This document shows positions 44,499 through 57,200 of a DNA stretch of 64,000 bases, piece after piece (positions within the stretch are counted from its first letter, which is position 1; each line of letters opens with the position of its first letter). This DNA comes from Sclerotiophoma versabilis (lineage: Eukaryota > Ascomycota > Dothideomycetes > Pleosporales > Didymellaceae). Under the pieces are notes generated by a model. It saw only the letters and a program-made list of their open reading frames with translations, was not told the origin of the DNA and did not search any database. Both the position numbers and the translations under genes were made by a program. Location: contig JAAROD010000095.1 of the NCBI GenBank assembly GCA_012274445.1, positions 744,001 through 808,000 of the forward strand, read 5' to 3'.

Positions 44499-47400
44499 GG
44501 ATAGTGATCTTGGGGGAGAGTGCCAGCAGAGGCGGCTATGTCAACGCGCTGTACGGCAGCGAGGAGAAGCAGGCAATGCGCCAGCGAGAGGCGGTGAAGA
44601 CTATATATGTCAATAAAGATGACAGGATAGAGTGTGGGGATGCAGAGGCGTACCGTGGTTGCGTCTTGCCAGGGGAGCGCGCAGGTGAGCGAGTCGCGTA
44701 TGGCACAGGCTGTCGCGGAGAACGACAGGAGTGTGCGGAGCGGGCAGGCCAATCAGACAGAGTGATGTCTAGCAATTTGTATGCACGCAAGATGAGGCAG
44801 CAATGCAATGGTGATGGGCGATGGGCGGCGTTGGGATGGATGGGCGCGCGCCGTATACTCACTGTGGCCGAGGGAGCGTGAGGGAGCTGGAAGCGCGGAG
44901 GAGGGCAAGAAGGGCGGGAGAGCTCGAACAAACGTCTTTGCGAAAAATAACCCTAACCCAGAGGCCAAGATGTCCAGAGAGTAAAGTCCCACACTGCGCT
45001 AGAGGGCCATGGGTCGACGCGGAACGCCCCCTGCTCTCGTGCTAACGCCAAAAAAGCCTTGTCGCGCAAGGCAAGTCAGCCACACCGGGTACATGCCAGT
45101 TTGGTGCGACCCGTTTGACAGCAAATTGCACCTTCTGGGGACCGTGTGTGCTGGCGCCTGGTATGCTTTCTTTATGAGTGTTGATCGAGCGTCGCCTTGC
45201 CCATCCCTCAGCCAGCTGCTAGACTCTGACCGCTGACTGGCCAACCAGCGCGCTGAAACGGAGATTTGACGCCCGCACCCTGAGCCAGCCTTCAAACTCT
45301 ATCGTCTTTGGCGCGGGTCTGTCACCGGAACGACGATGACGATTCGGCACCGTTCGTCCCATGTTCGTGTGTCGGCTCCACCCTGCCCTTCCGCCTCATC
45401 CAGAAAGGACACATTCGCATTTAGACGCTGCACCCACGCAGCGTCCATGCGCAACGGATGAAACAGTGTTCGTGAACTGACAGCACGGTTGCATGAATGC
45501 CTGGATGGTGGATCGTTTGGCGGTGCAACCGTCAATGTTGTCGCCGCGCTAAAGGGCCTCAGTCATTAAGACATCCCATCACAACAATACATCATGACGG
45601 CCGTTGCAACAGAACATCGCTTTAAGACAATCTTAACACCATCAACATTCCTCCACTGTGCAGGCGCCGTTAATCCTGTCTCGACTTCCAAGAAGTGGAG
45701 GCCCTGCTCTCCGCTCTCCCAGCCACCTAAATTTTGCTCAGCATAACAACAAGGATGATGATGCTCAGCTCTCCCAAGAACATTGCTGCAGCTGCCCGTC
45801 AAGGTCGACGCTCGCAAATGGTATGTCATGGAACTATCAGACAGACTGCATGTCCCTGATCTCACGGCGCTGCGGCGCTGACGCCTTGCAGGAGCAGACG
45901 GCACGCCGCAGGCGCACAAAGGAGGTTGCACCGGCTGCGCGCACGAGGTGCCGGGACATGATGGGCGATGGCTGATCTTCTCCACACAGTCCAACCAAGC
46001 TTCCGTCGTCTATTTAGCGTCCTGGCGCCGCCCAGGGTGTGACGCAGTCGTCCCGCGGCAGAGACTCGTGCCACCACCACCAGACAGCCCGTGATTTGCT
46101 GCATGAGCGTGCAGCCGCGACTCTGTGTTACCCACGCTTGCAGCAACGTACCTGGCTTCTGGTGAGCGCATTCGTCCAGTCGAACCACGGCTGCACCAAG
46201 CCACCGTTGCCCCTCTAGTAGCTCCTTGTGGCCGGGAGTGTGACGAGCAGCACTTCTGTCGATGCCGCATCGGGTTATGGCTTGAGCAGGCGGCGTTTTA
46301 CCGAAAAGAGGTCCGCCGCCGCTAGAATGCCACAAAAAATCTGGGCGCTGTTGGGGTCCCTTTTAGAGCTGCAGCCACGTGAGGGCAGAGGGCTGGTCCT
46401 CCGCCACAGCACTGAGTGGAGCCAGGGGTCTGCGCGTCATCGGCAAAGGTAGCCGGAAAGGGACGCACCGACTTGTTAGGGGGATTGACAACTATGAAGC
46501 TGCGTTTAGAAGTCTGATTCACAAACAATATCATCCGCCCAGAATTCGCTCAGCTCAATCGCTGCCACGATTCAGAACAATCGTCCTGGATGAACCTTTG
46601 ACGGAGGGCTGGTGCCGAGGAGCGAAGCCTTCGTCAACGGACGGCAGCGTGCATTAGGCCGAAACACACCACCAGATCACTCTCGTCGCCTTCCCGTTAA
46701 GGCAGTCAGGGCAATCACATTGATGCAACTGCATTGGCAAACAACGCTCCTGTCACAGAAAGTGCCTAATCTGTAGTCATTGACGCCGTGACGTGTGAAC
46801 TTCCAGATAAAAGGAGACCTTGCCCAAGCTGAGCAGCATAACTGAACCCTGAATTTTCTGATAAAAGATCGACGCCATGCTTGGTCCACCACGATCGACT
46901 GCATTCCATCATCATGAGCAAGTTCCGGCCGCGTGTTGCAGGAAACAAACGACCCACGGCACAAGACACATGCCAGATCAGCCATGTCTGACAGCTCAGC
47001 CTCGTCTTGGCGCTATCGAGCAGTATGGTGGTGGCTGAACAGCAGCCGCCCAACAACCTGCGCATTCCTTCATCAGCAAGGTTGTCAAAAATGGCAGCGC
47101 CGCTTCGCCTTCTACAGCCTTTCCAGGCAAGCTAGATGCATCGAATGAGTCTCCAGAAGGACCCCAGGCTGCTATGTCAGCTCTAGTATTTGTTGCAAGC
47201 TATGAGCACCAGCACACATGTGCACACCGGTCGACGACTGCTTGTGACTTTCCAGCTCTCTGCCAGCCAGCAACGCACCCTCGCTTCGAACGCATATTGC
47301 TATATCAGGACGTATGCGGTAACACAGCACCTTTAGTGCTTGTGCTGACCTAGCAACATGTCGTGTTCCGGGGAGCGCCATCTTCGCTTGTAATATATGC

Positions 47401-48755
47401 AGTGGCCGTTTCGTCTGCAGCTATGCGTCGAGGCTCGCGTTTGCCTATCCGCGACTCCGAACTCGCCTGCATGCTGCTACTGCGGCCGATTGGGCCCCGC
47501 GTGGAGACAGATGCACTGCCAGAAGCACCGTTGGTTGACAGGTTGCGCATGACGAGAGTAGAAATTGGCAGAAATATCCATCACAAAGCTTGCAACCCGA
47601 TCAACATCTGCTTACGCGGCACTTTAATTCCCAGTAATTATCCGTCTTTTTGTTTCGGTCCAAAGTCCCTTGACCGATCGGCATGTGCAGGCCAAAAGGT
47701 GACTCGTCGGTCGCACTGCGAGGAACGGGAGGCCGCATCTGCATGGTGCCAGCTGCATTCCCGATCTTCCCCGCCCTTGCCTTGTGGTCGCACGACGCCC
47801 GTATCTCGACCGCAAGTGGCCTCCGCCAACACTAAAAGGAGCTTTCCAAGTGATTTGTCGATTGGCCGGTACTTCCGGTGTACGAGGTAAGCCTTCCTGG
47901 TCAACGCTTCCCGCGGCGACGCGTGGGTGTTGCGGGGTTGAGCACAGGCAGATCTCGGTACGATCATAACGGACGGTGGATGCGACAAACGAATGCGTTG
48001 CGCCGCTGGCTGAGACATCTGCAAGGCTGTAGTCTTTCCCGACGAAGAAGCAATTATCATGCTGGGCGCACCCGCAAGACTCAAGCTATTCTAGGATTGA
48101 CACTTTCCGATTCTGGTATGCACTAGATGGTGCTGTCGTCAACGATGGAAATGTACCTTCGATAGTTACCTGATCACGCCTTGGTGCTCTACATACAAAC
48201 CAGAGATCCATATGTAAGTTTGAAAGATCTCGTGCAAGGTTTATCGATCAGACAGGAATAAGATTGCAGAACTTACTGCAGGCGACAAAAGTATCTAATG
48301 CTATGATCTACACTTGTAGCTTTGATGGATTTCGTTCAGAAGCGAGTGACCAATCTACAATATGGACTCTCAGAATTACAGGGCTGCTGCCTTGTCTGTA
48401 AAAGTAGCTAACCTATGTTGCTGCCTGCCTAACTCCCGGTACATTTACACCAACCCCACGAAGCGGACACTTCCGTGTTTCCTGTTTCCTGTAACATATA
48501 TTCATCATCAAGACATGCACAGTACGTGGTTGAGGCGAGGAAGCATAAGCGGTCGTGCCTGTTTTCGAGTAACAGGCTGAGGTAACTGTGCTTCCACAGC
48601 GGGGTGCTCTCACCTGCCGGGCCAAGGAAAGGCCAAATCTGTCGGTCCTACTTCCAAAACACGTTCAAGTTTCTATTCTTCGTTTTCCAGCCATGATCAC
48701 AACTTGGGCTATTTCACATAACATGAGGTTTCTTTTCTTTCAACCTTTGTCCACC
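44499..48755. other. 4.3-kb gene-empty stretch upstream of Cyc8/Ssn6
   Basis: The first kilobase is the corepressor promoter and leader (TATATATG near 44602). Beyond it, frames of 60-175 codons occur on both strands but none shows a domain, a signal peptide or believable splice partners. No transposase, terminal repeats or RNA genes were recognised. This is the left part of an 8.7-kb desert with decayed genes. Confidence 0.45.
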
Positions 48756-49643
48756 ATGTTTTGCGATGCTTGCAAAAATATTGGCCTGACACGAGAGGGG
48801 CAGATTGAGTTGCTCGTATTTTATAGAATGATAGTCCACCACCAGACTTACAGTAGTGTTTGAGAGTCGAAGCTTCTGGCATGCTATGCTTGCAATTGAC
48901 TCTGGAGCTTACGAAAGCCTGATGAGCAGCAGTACATTGAGCTCGGCTAAACCAGGATTGGAGATAGGCAATACTTCAGCTGGCGCAGCCTAGATGTTGG
49001 ATATCCCCGGATCAAATCCTTATGTATCATCAAGCAGGGTGACGAAATGAAATATTAGACAATACAAGTCCAGATAGTGGATGCAGTAAACAAGAACTCG
49101 GTCTGCAACGTCTCTGCCGCCAACAGCCCAGATAGTCGACACTCACCATTCCACACGCGGAAATCGGAGTAAGTCAATCGAACGATAGTGCAATCGAACT
49201 TGGGGGGCTGTGTAGCATCACGTCGGATTCTAGAGGGTGATTTCTGGACACATGACGTCTCCCATGCTCTCAACACATGGGGCTGGATTCTCCAGGAGCG
49301 AGTCCTCCCTCCACGTGTTCTCTACTTTGGAGAACACCAAACACTTTGGGAATGCCAGGAGACATATGCTGCCAAAGTGTGTGCGAATGGCTTGCCTCGT
49401 GCCATGCCTCAATTCGTCAAGGGTATGAAATGTCTTGCAATAAATCGCCATAGCAAAGAAGACAAATCACTTGCGTACCATGGCCTACACAACCTTCCGA
49501 CTCTCTGTGTTCAGCAACAAGGTTGTCACCCTTCCAGCCGTAGCAAAAGCCGTGAGATATATCTCGAGGGATCAGTGCGTTGTGGGCATGTGGCACCGAT
49601 GTCTGGAATCCCAGTTGGGCAGCATTTAATCCAAGCAATATAA
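48756..49643 (+). pseudogene. Decayed HET-domain (heterokaryon incompatibility) gene
   Basis: A broken gene readable in pieces. From an ATG at 48756 the peptide MFCDACKNIGLTREGQ runs to VHHQTYSSV and hits a stop at 48861, like the Cys-containing start of HET proteins. Another frame then continues (SFWHAMLAIDSGAYESLM) to about 48990. From about 49173 the strongest piece reads SHALNTWGWILQERVLPPRV then LYFGEHQTLWECQE, the diagnostic HET core (x-RGW-x-QERxL-x-PRxLxF, x-WEC). After about 49480 the related sequence shifts frame (VVTLPAVAKAVRYI, VVGMWHRCLESQLG). At least two frameshifts and stops make a functional product unlikely. Intact HET proteins trigger death after fusion of incompatible cells. 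Confidence 0.7.
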
Positions 49644-50210
49644 CAAGCTCCAGCACCCAAATATACTAATCAGTATACCAGGCGGAAACCCAAATGCTTA
49701 ACGTTAAGTCAACAAGTGTGTGGCGCGGTGAGAATATAAGCTGGAGGACTCCTTCAGTGTTTGTTGTACGACTCTGTCCGACCTAGCACTGTCGTGGACG
49801 CGTGAGTGCTACCCACGAGAACTCACTGTGTTAGGTAGATCCATGAGTTTCGACGCTCTGGTATCCACATTTCGAGCGAAGGAGGACCGACCAGTTGTAT
49901 TGTGCTGTAGGTGCTGTAGGTACTCGTTGATATGGTCAGGAAGAGCTTCTGGCGACAACCGCTTGCCGGCCCTCTATAGATGTCGCTCAACCATACATCT
50001 CGAAGCCCCTACGCCAAGTGGGGTCAGCTAGTCGGAAGAACAAAAACCTGAAGACAAACGAATGGTTTCAGGTCCCATTGTTGGCTCTTCCTCGCACACC
50101 AACACTACTCCTTGTTCCTGAACACCAGTACTTCATCCTACCAGTACTTACCTGCTCAATAACCACTTTCAATCAAGTCTTGCCCTGTCGCGTCTACAAA
50201 CCGTGTTGTC

Positions 50211-51287
50211 ATGTCGGATGTTCCTCGCTCACTGAAAGACGCCATTCGCGACATGCGTGTGCCCAGGCTAGAGCCGCCAAAGTCTAATGAAGGAATGTAT
50301 TCCTATTACAGCAACAGCCAGCTTCAAATACTGACCTTGAGACACTTTAGATGAACCATTTCACGCGCATTGGCATGCCGTGCAACTACAGCTGTTCTAC
50401 CTTGTCAATATGGCGACAATATACAACTGGTCCGGCGACGCAAACGCCGTCAATTACAGACAACACGATAGGCTGGCAAGGTTGTACTACTCAGACTACT
50501 TTGTCCAACAACAGGCTCGTTTTGAATGGCCTTAAGCAGACAATATGAGTGAATCTCGAGTATGTAAGCATTTAGTGTGACCTGTGTTCAAGGCCATGAT
50601 TGACATCTCCTATGTATCGGAATTCTCAGCGAAAACAAACTACAAATCATAGACAACAGGCATCAGACACGGCCAAATAGAAGATCAATAAATGAACTCG
50701 TATCCTTACGATCAAGACAGCTTCAGATCTAAGTGTAAGTCCCCATAATAAGAGCCTCCGGGAAAACGAGCGTTTCATCGGTCGACAAGCTTGTGAGGTA
50801 GCACAACCAGAACAAAAAATCCGCGAACTCCAGCAACACAGCTTCAATTGCACAGCATGCATGGTAGTGTCGGACAGCAACCCGCGATCGAGCGGTCACG
50901 AGCGGGATAGTCCCTAGAGATCGCATCTAGCAACAGTCCAGACTCAGATATCCGTGCTATCATCCAAAAACTAGATATGAGACTTACTCCTGAAACGGAG
51001 AACATACTGCTCCACTTCCTGAGCGGCGTCCCCAACCGAATGCGCAGAGGCCAGGGATTCGCTGCCAACGACATCATCATATCAGTCATGTCCGCTTTTG
51101 TTCCTTTCAAACTGGATGCGTATGAGAAACAGATGACCATAGCCCTATCCCGTTACTCCAAGCGGAATATGGCGTCAAAAACCTGACAGGTGCTGAGAAG
51201 GGCGAGCGGGCTTTGATCATAGGAGCATGCCAATATGAGATCACTTCCCTGTCAGCGAAAGAGTACGCAGATGGCCGTCATGAGTAA
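50211..51287 (+). pseudogene. Decayed gene of unknown family
   Basis: Several coding-like pieces follow one another on the plus strand in different frames. ATG at 50211 opens MSDVPRSLKDAIRDMRVPRL. The stretch 50353-50535 reads EPFHAHWHAVQLQLFYLVNM to QQQARFEWP. About 50747-50850 reads SLRENERFIGRQACEVAQPE then KIRELQQH. The stretch 50911-51186 reads DSDIRAIIQKLDMRLTPETE to AFVPFKLDAYEKQ. A last frame gives LTGAEKGERALIIGACQYEI to a stop at 51285-51287. The final two overlap without room for an intron, so at least one frameshift is present. The family is not recognised. It might instead be a multi-exon gene with a sequencing error. Confidence 0.4.
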
Positions 51288-53233
51288 CCCAAACCCTGTT
51301 AGATCCAACCCATTATCCAACAAAAATAGAGACATCTTTCTCCGCCGCTGCAATATGGGAAGCAAACACAGTGCTTGCTAATCTTGTGTTCCCGTTAATT
51401 TTGCTACGCAACCGCAGGGTCGCATATGCAGAGAAGTATTCCATCACTATACTCTAATAAAGACTCCTTTGAACATCTGTCGCGGGAGCTACTTGCAGTC
51501 GGCATAAATTGTGTGTCATCAATCCCGGGCTTTGGAAGCAGATTCAACCAAAATGGTGGGTTACACGGTCCATTGATCAACGAGAAATGATAGCAATCTT
51601 CAGTACCCTGTAATGACCCTTCGCATCCGTGAATCCACTCCATAATTTCTTATATTGCAGCTCTTATTGACGACTGCAGCCCCCCCCTTTCTTTTGAGTG
51701 AATGGAAACATACTACCCCTTCGACTTCGAGCGTGCATGTGCACAAAACACCCCTCCAGCAAAAGCGTGAGACCGAATCTCCCGCAGACTGGAAGAACAT
51801 CTCCTATGACTGCCGCACGATGCTCGCCCACGTCCGCCTGAAGGCAGAGCCATGCATCATCGACAACGACGATGCACCGGGTACAAGCTGCAAGAGCCAG
51901 CATTTTGTTTGCAGTGAAGGCAGATCGCGTATCCGACCATACCGCGATTACAGGCGGGACCTACACCCACAAAGCATGCGACTGGGCGACACAAGTTGAT
52001 CAGAGGTGGGACTAGACCATGTCCCTCTCCAGACGAGATTTGATCGCAGTGTATTACGTTCGGATACCGTGATATGCATACTTCCACTGTAGCATAATGT
52101 GGGAAGCAGGCTCTTTTGAACATGTCGTATCTGAACGCGAAAACATGGAAGCAGGCTTCGCCCCAGGTACGAAAGACGACTTGTGCGATGTGTTCCGTGG
52201 GTTCGGAAGGGAGCGCTTACAACCGCAAGACTTTGCACTATAAGTCTGAACTATACGTACTGATTGGAAGCTGAACCACTGTCGATTGAGGTGTTGCGTC
52301 GCACAATCTAGATAAGTCGCCAGAACTTTGCCTCATGATCCCAGGAAAACTGAGAGTGCGGTCAATGTGCAAACTTAGACTGTTCGATACTCTATACATC
52401 CTTGGTAGACTGTACATAAACGACTGCAAGAACATTTGCTCAGGTCTGATGTGTATAGAGTGGTAGCACTGCCATACCTGAAGACCGTGTGTAGATTATT
52501 GTATACACCAATGCCATCCCACTATACTAAGCCTTATTTCGGGTGTCGCTGTAACTTCCAGTGCTATAGAATCCAATGCAAACGCGCGATGCGCACTTAA
52601 CCGGAGGTCGAGCGGGTTACGGCGGGCCAGGATTGAGGAACGGAAAGACCATTGGAACACAATATATTGATGACGGTGTCTCTGAGCGGAGCAAAGATAA
52701 GGAAGATAAGGCACTACGCGTTCGTTTTTGGTAAGCCAGGGTCAAATGTGTAAAGGACCGTATGTGTTGCAGTGCGTCAATGAGGGTTCATCTGCCGGCC
52801 CTTGGCTATGCGATTCGTTCGGCAATGGTTAATTCTCGGAGTCTGCAATTCGGACCGTCTCTTGGTGTTGTGGCTTTGTACGTTCGAGCCGCTTTAACGG
52901 TTCCGTGTCCAGGATAGGCAGATTCAAAATCTGGCTTGCGCCTCCATACCAGGGTGTAGTGGTAGAACACACTCAAATGCCGCAGTGTAAGATGCTAATC
53001 GTCTCGATCGTTTCGTCCGTCGTATTCGTCAGGTGACACAACTGAGAGCCTCGTCATCTCCAACCGCAGCGTAGTCCCCAAGCTTGCCTTCTCTGGAAGC
53101 AGCTCCTCCTCACAGAGCGCGTTTGTAGGCCGCATGTGGTTTTGCGCTTCTCAGGGTGAGAGACATGCAATACCCTGGTGAGTGAGTGTCCTTGTGGCCA
53201 GCTGTTACGATGTATGGCGGTTGTCCCTCCGGT
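51288..53233. other. 1.9-kb gene-empty stretch
   Basis: The plus-strand frame at 51655-51999 is open for 115 codons without a domain; other frames are shorter. No repeats or RNA genes were recognised. The right end is the 3' flank of the 102-aa protein gene. Confidence 0.4.
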
Positions 53234-53648
53234 TCACCTCGGGTGCTGTTGCTGCTGCTCTTGTTGCCGCTTCTGCGCCTCGAGCTCCTTTGCCTTCTTC
53301 TTTTCGTGGAACCCGGCGATCTTCCTCTCCATCTCATTTTTCTTCATTACGAGGTCGTCGCGTGCGAGTTGAAGTTGCGAAATGATTTCTTCGGGCGTGG
53401 CCTGTTGATGGCGTTTGCGCTCCTGCACGCTATTAGCAATGTGCTTCGACAATGGCAATGCAGAGAGACCAAGCAGGAGATGGCATTGAGCGAGGACGAC
53501 AAGGAGTAGAGCTATAGCGACGACGTACCTTTTTGACTTCTTGATCGGTCTTCAGTCCAGCGCCATAGATGGTTCCAGTAACGGTGATGGCAGCAACTGC
53601 GCCGGTCATGATCCACCTGCGGACAACCTGAACTTGTGGGGTGGCCAT
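53234..53648 (-). CDS. Small single-pass membrane/coiled-coil protein, unknown
   Basis: Two exons on the minus strand, 53529-53648 and 53234-53422, with a 106-nt intron (GTACGT, branch GCTAAT, GTGCAG), giving 102 aa. Residues 13-30 form one membrane helix (IMTGAVAAITVTGTIYGA) just after a basic start (VQVVRR). A long helix rich in Glu, Lys and Gln follows (residues about 45-100, EEIISQLQLARDDLVMKKNE ... KRQQEQQQQ), predicting a coiled coil. The layout suggests a small mitochondrial inner-membrane or assembly factor; Pet117-type proteins have similar topology, but sequence identity is not evident. Function unknown. It shares a 245-base divergent promoter with HSK3. Confidence 0.75.
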
Positions 53649-53893
53649 GGTATGCACAGTATTGCGACTAGCCCTCGGGGGGTGTGTGGTGTGAGATGGA
53701 AAAAGTGCGAGCTTTGGCGGAAGAGCTCCGTTCGCCAAGGCTGCTTCGCCGCGGGAGTGGGAATCTCGACGCGCTCCCCGCTCTTTCTGCCCGACAACAA
53801 ACAACAACCCTTACCTTCACGCCAGCAAACACAAGCTCTCTTGGTCTCAAAGTTTTCGACGACAACACTGACTGATCTTGTAAACAGCCCACC

Positions 53894-54225
53894 ATGTCAC
53901 ACAACTCCAGGCCGAGCACCTCCCGCATCAGCAGCGTACCTTCGCAGAAGCCCCGCCAGTTATCGCACCTTCAAGCTCAACTTGCGCACCTGACAGCGAA
54001 TATGGCGGACCTCGAGAGCTTGATGCGGATGACAGCAGGCCAGGCGCAGGATATGCGCGCACTCGGAGGATACTCGGGCGCAATGTAAGCAGTCCACTCG
54101 CTGTGTCTGTAGGTCAATGAGGCTAATACATTTTGCGCAGGTTCATGGCAGCAAGCAAAGTACTGGGTGAAGAGACCGTCAAGGGCGGCGAAGGCAAAGA
54201 GGGCGCCCGTGAGCAGGACAAGTGA
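53894..54225 (+). CDS. HSK3: DASH/Dam1 complex subunit Hsk3
   Basis: Two exons, 53894-54084 and 54141-54225, with a 56-nt intron (GTAAGC, branch GCTAAT, GCGCAG), giving 91 aa. Small helical subunit of the DASH (Dam1) ring that couples kinetochores to spindle microtubules. The family core is plain: QLSHLQAQLAHLTANMADLE, then MRMTAGQAQDMRALGGYSGA and MFMAASKVLGEE, with the last block split by the intron. The N-terminal 20 residues are Ser/Arg-rich and the C-terminus is short and charged. Length fits the family (about 70-100 aa). The start is the first ATG, in good CCACCATG context. Confidence 0.9.
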
Positions 54226-57200
54226 ACGAAGACGACAAGCTTGCTGCAAGACTTGGATTCGAGATGAGACGACCGTCCCACGCACCGCACCTATGGTATC
54301 TTGGGATGATACCCGAGATACCATATCTGCCATACTATGGCACCATCCCATGCAGGAAGGAGATAGCGAAGACAATCGCGTATTGAGATAGCGATGCGCT
54401 GGGAAACGTTGGGCCGGACTCTGGAATTAGACCGTTGAAGAGAGGATAGTCGACAGTTTGACATGACGAGTGAGGGGGCCGTGCAGAGATACGAGTTGCT
54501 TTGGTTGACATGCCATCTGTCGTAGCAACAAAAGACACGCAATTGTTGTTCGCAGCAATTGTGCCTGCCCGTGTCTGGCTTTGTTGAGTACCTACTTGTG
54601 GGGTAACGCAATGATCAACACGTCTTTGCCCCGGTTCGCCTCGAACGAAGCATCTCCGTACTCGCCGGCGGCCATCTGAGCGTAGTTCAGTACACTGTGC
54701 AGTCAGTTGGATAGAGTGCTTGCAATTTGCGCACGCATCGATCCAACCCTGCAGGAGTAAGCTCCGCGACATCTTATCAGCTAGCGGTCTTACTCCAGAT
54801 TGCATCTCATTGGCGAGTCTTCTCCATGGTATCTAGTTGCTGTGCGACGCGCTCGCGTGCGCGCACCCACCGAGATAAGATAGGTTTCACTTACTCCGCG
54901 ATAGGAAGGACTATACAAAAGAATGGCCTAAACATTCGGAGATAGTAATACAAACTCCTGTTATTGGTGTGCTTGTACAGATTCTGTAAGGAGAGCGTGA
55001 GCACTGTGAGGTCCGCTAAGCAATGTCGCTATCATGGCGCAACGATAACCGATAATGGTCTCACCGTGTTTCGCTAAGCGGACCGTGTATAAAGTAAAAG
55101 CGTGCTCCACGATAAATCTGGTCTGAAGATCCGTACTACGCACAATCAGCTCGAACTCTCCGCCCCGCTGTCGACACTTGATCCCGCCATGGACGCCAAG
55201 GCAGCGTCTTCGAAGATTGACCTGGGTCTTCCACCCCTCGGCCTCTCAAACCTGAGGATATCCATGGCAACCTAAAGTTCTCGAAGGATTCCTGTGTTAT
55301 CAATACTGGACCCGTCTAGTCGACCAAACGCTGCACACGCCGAATTGTAGATACCTACTCATCCTTCTCGGTCTGTCGCCGAGGCTGCGTTTGGGTGTTG
55401 AGGCCATCCGCGCACAATACTGGAGCCTCGCATCTCAACACGGGATGTACCGATGTACCGACTCGTGCTTGTCATAGCGCCGCACCACTCTCCGGTCCAG
55501 CAACCCAAAGTGTTCGTCGCTATCAGACAAGCTGACTGAGACTGACCAACAACATTGCCGGAAGTCCAAGTTAGAATTGACACACGCGTATCTCCACGTC
55601 AGCCTAGAGGGGACACGAGCAGACCCTCTTCGTCCCATCGTCCGCGGCTGGCCCGTCGAAGCTTGTCTCTCCACTCGCCCACATGTTGATCGCAAGTTGG
55701 GTGCAGAATCAAGGTCGTTATTCCAACAATCCGCGTGTGACTCCAAATTGTATCACGTACCTTTCTATCCTACCCCCACAGTATCCCGCATGTGCTGCAG
55801 GGGTCGGATGTATACTTGCATTCTATGGCGGTTTCGACTGGCTGACAGGAGCGTGCACCGGAGCATTAAAAGCGGCCTCGGCGGTAAGTCTATTGTAGGA
55901 TTCAGAATGCCCAATCTAGGGTGCTGGATGCATTCTTCCGGACTTGATCTTGTTTAGCTTGCATTTCCGAACCTGGAGAAGGCCGCTCGTGAGCCCGGAG
56001 ATTTCGTTTCGAAGGCTGCATAGTCAAAAGGCAAAAAAAGCGAAATTTGCAAGCACTGACAGTATGCACACGCGGGCCTACAATTCGATTTTGTTCATTG
56101 ACTGTCAGGCTAGGCTTGAAAATTAACAGACTGTGTCGGTTGATCTAGGCTTTGCATCCCTGCCGCGCCATGCAAGTCAGATGCAGGTGGCTTGTGAGAT
56201 CAGGGAAGCACCTTGACCACCAGTTCCCAAGACAGCAAGCGTTGTGGGGGTTGTGTTGCTCTCAATCTCCACTGAGCCCTGCCTTTGCATAGGGAGTTTC
56301 GGTCGGTAAGCCAAGATTGCAGAGTATCTGCTCATGGTTCCATGATGCACCTGCATCACCCAGCGTCTGGAATGCCATTGCAGACTGGTGTATATCTTTG
56401 TTGAGGCGACTTCTGTCACATGTGAAAGCCTAACGGTAGATGCGCGGCAGATACGGCTTTAGCGGATGCGCCATGTCGAACACCAGGGCTGTTGATGAGT
56501 CGCACCAGCACCCGGGCAGCAGCACCACACGGTGCATTGATGAGCACGTACCTGGCTCATCAATGCCTGAAGTAGAATAAGAGATCATCGTTGTAACATG
56601 CACTGAGGATTGAAACAATTCTCCGCCACTCAGGATTGAGTCGAGGCTGACTACGAATCTCCTGTGTAAATTTCCCGCATGTAGACCTTGGAGCGCTCTC
56701 TAGCAGAGTTACACAACCCCAAGTTGAGGTGTTGCAGTGCCAGTGAAGGTCAACAACTGTGCCGTAATGCGATGAGTGTGTGTTTGACATGTTCCTAGAT
56801 AGCGGTGGAGCACTGTGCCTTCGCCTTTGCATTAGGTATGCCCCACTCTTCAGTTCAGTAACTGCACTCAAACTAGACTTCACAACGATGAGACTACAAT
56901 GAACTCTCAGCCACGAGTGGATTATTGTTGCATCCACAGCTGGGTCTCAACCGATTCCTGCAACTCTTTATTGAGATGGGCTCCACATTCCGTGTCATCT
57001 CCGCAACCGAGCAGAGGGGGGCGAATCTGCTGTTGGGAGAGAGAGAGAGAGATCAAAGTGTGGAAGGCAGGCGTGCTGAGGATGCATACGGTTTTCGCCA
57101 GAACAAGCAGCAGCTTCTCATGACTGTATGTATGAAGATGAAAAGGCCCTTCTCCGGAGCAAATGCCGTCGCGTGAAAGCGGGCGCAGTGATGGGCATGT

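Noticed and set aside
44949..44962. Telomere-like sequence (TAACCCTAACCC)
   Set aside because: Only about two units, unrepeated, in the middle of a chromosome and near a gene promoter; chance match.
49004..49020. tRNA-like B box (GGATCAAATCC)
   Set aside because: No matching A box at the right distance and no acceptor-stem pairing; it lies in the HET relic.
55683..55898. 71-codon plus-strand frame with a hydrophobic segment
   Set aside because: Unrecognised, no splice partners and no supporting signals; left as intergenic.
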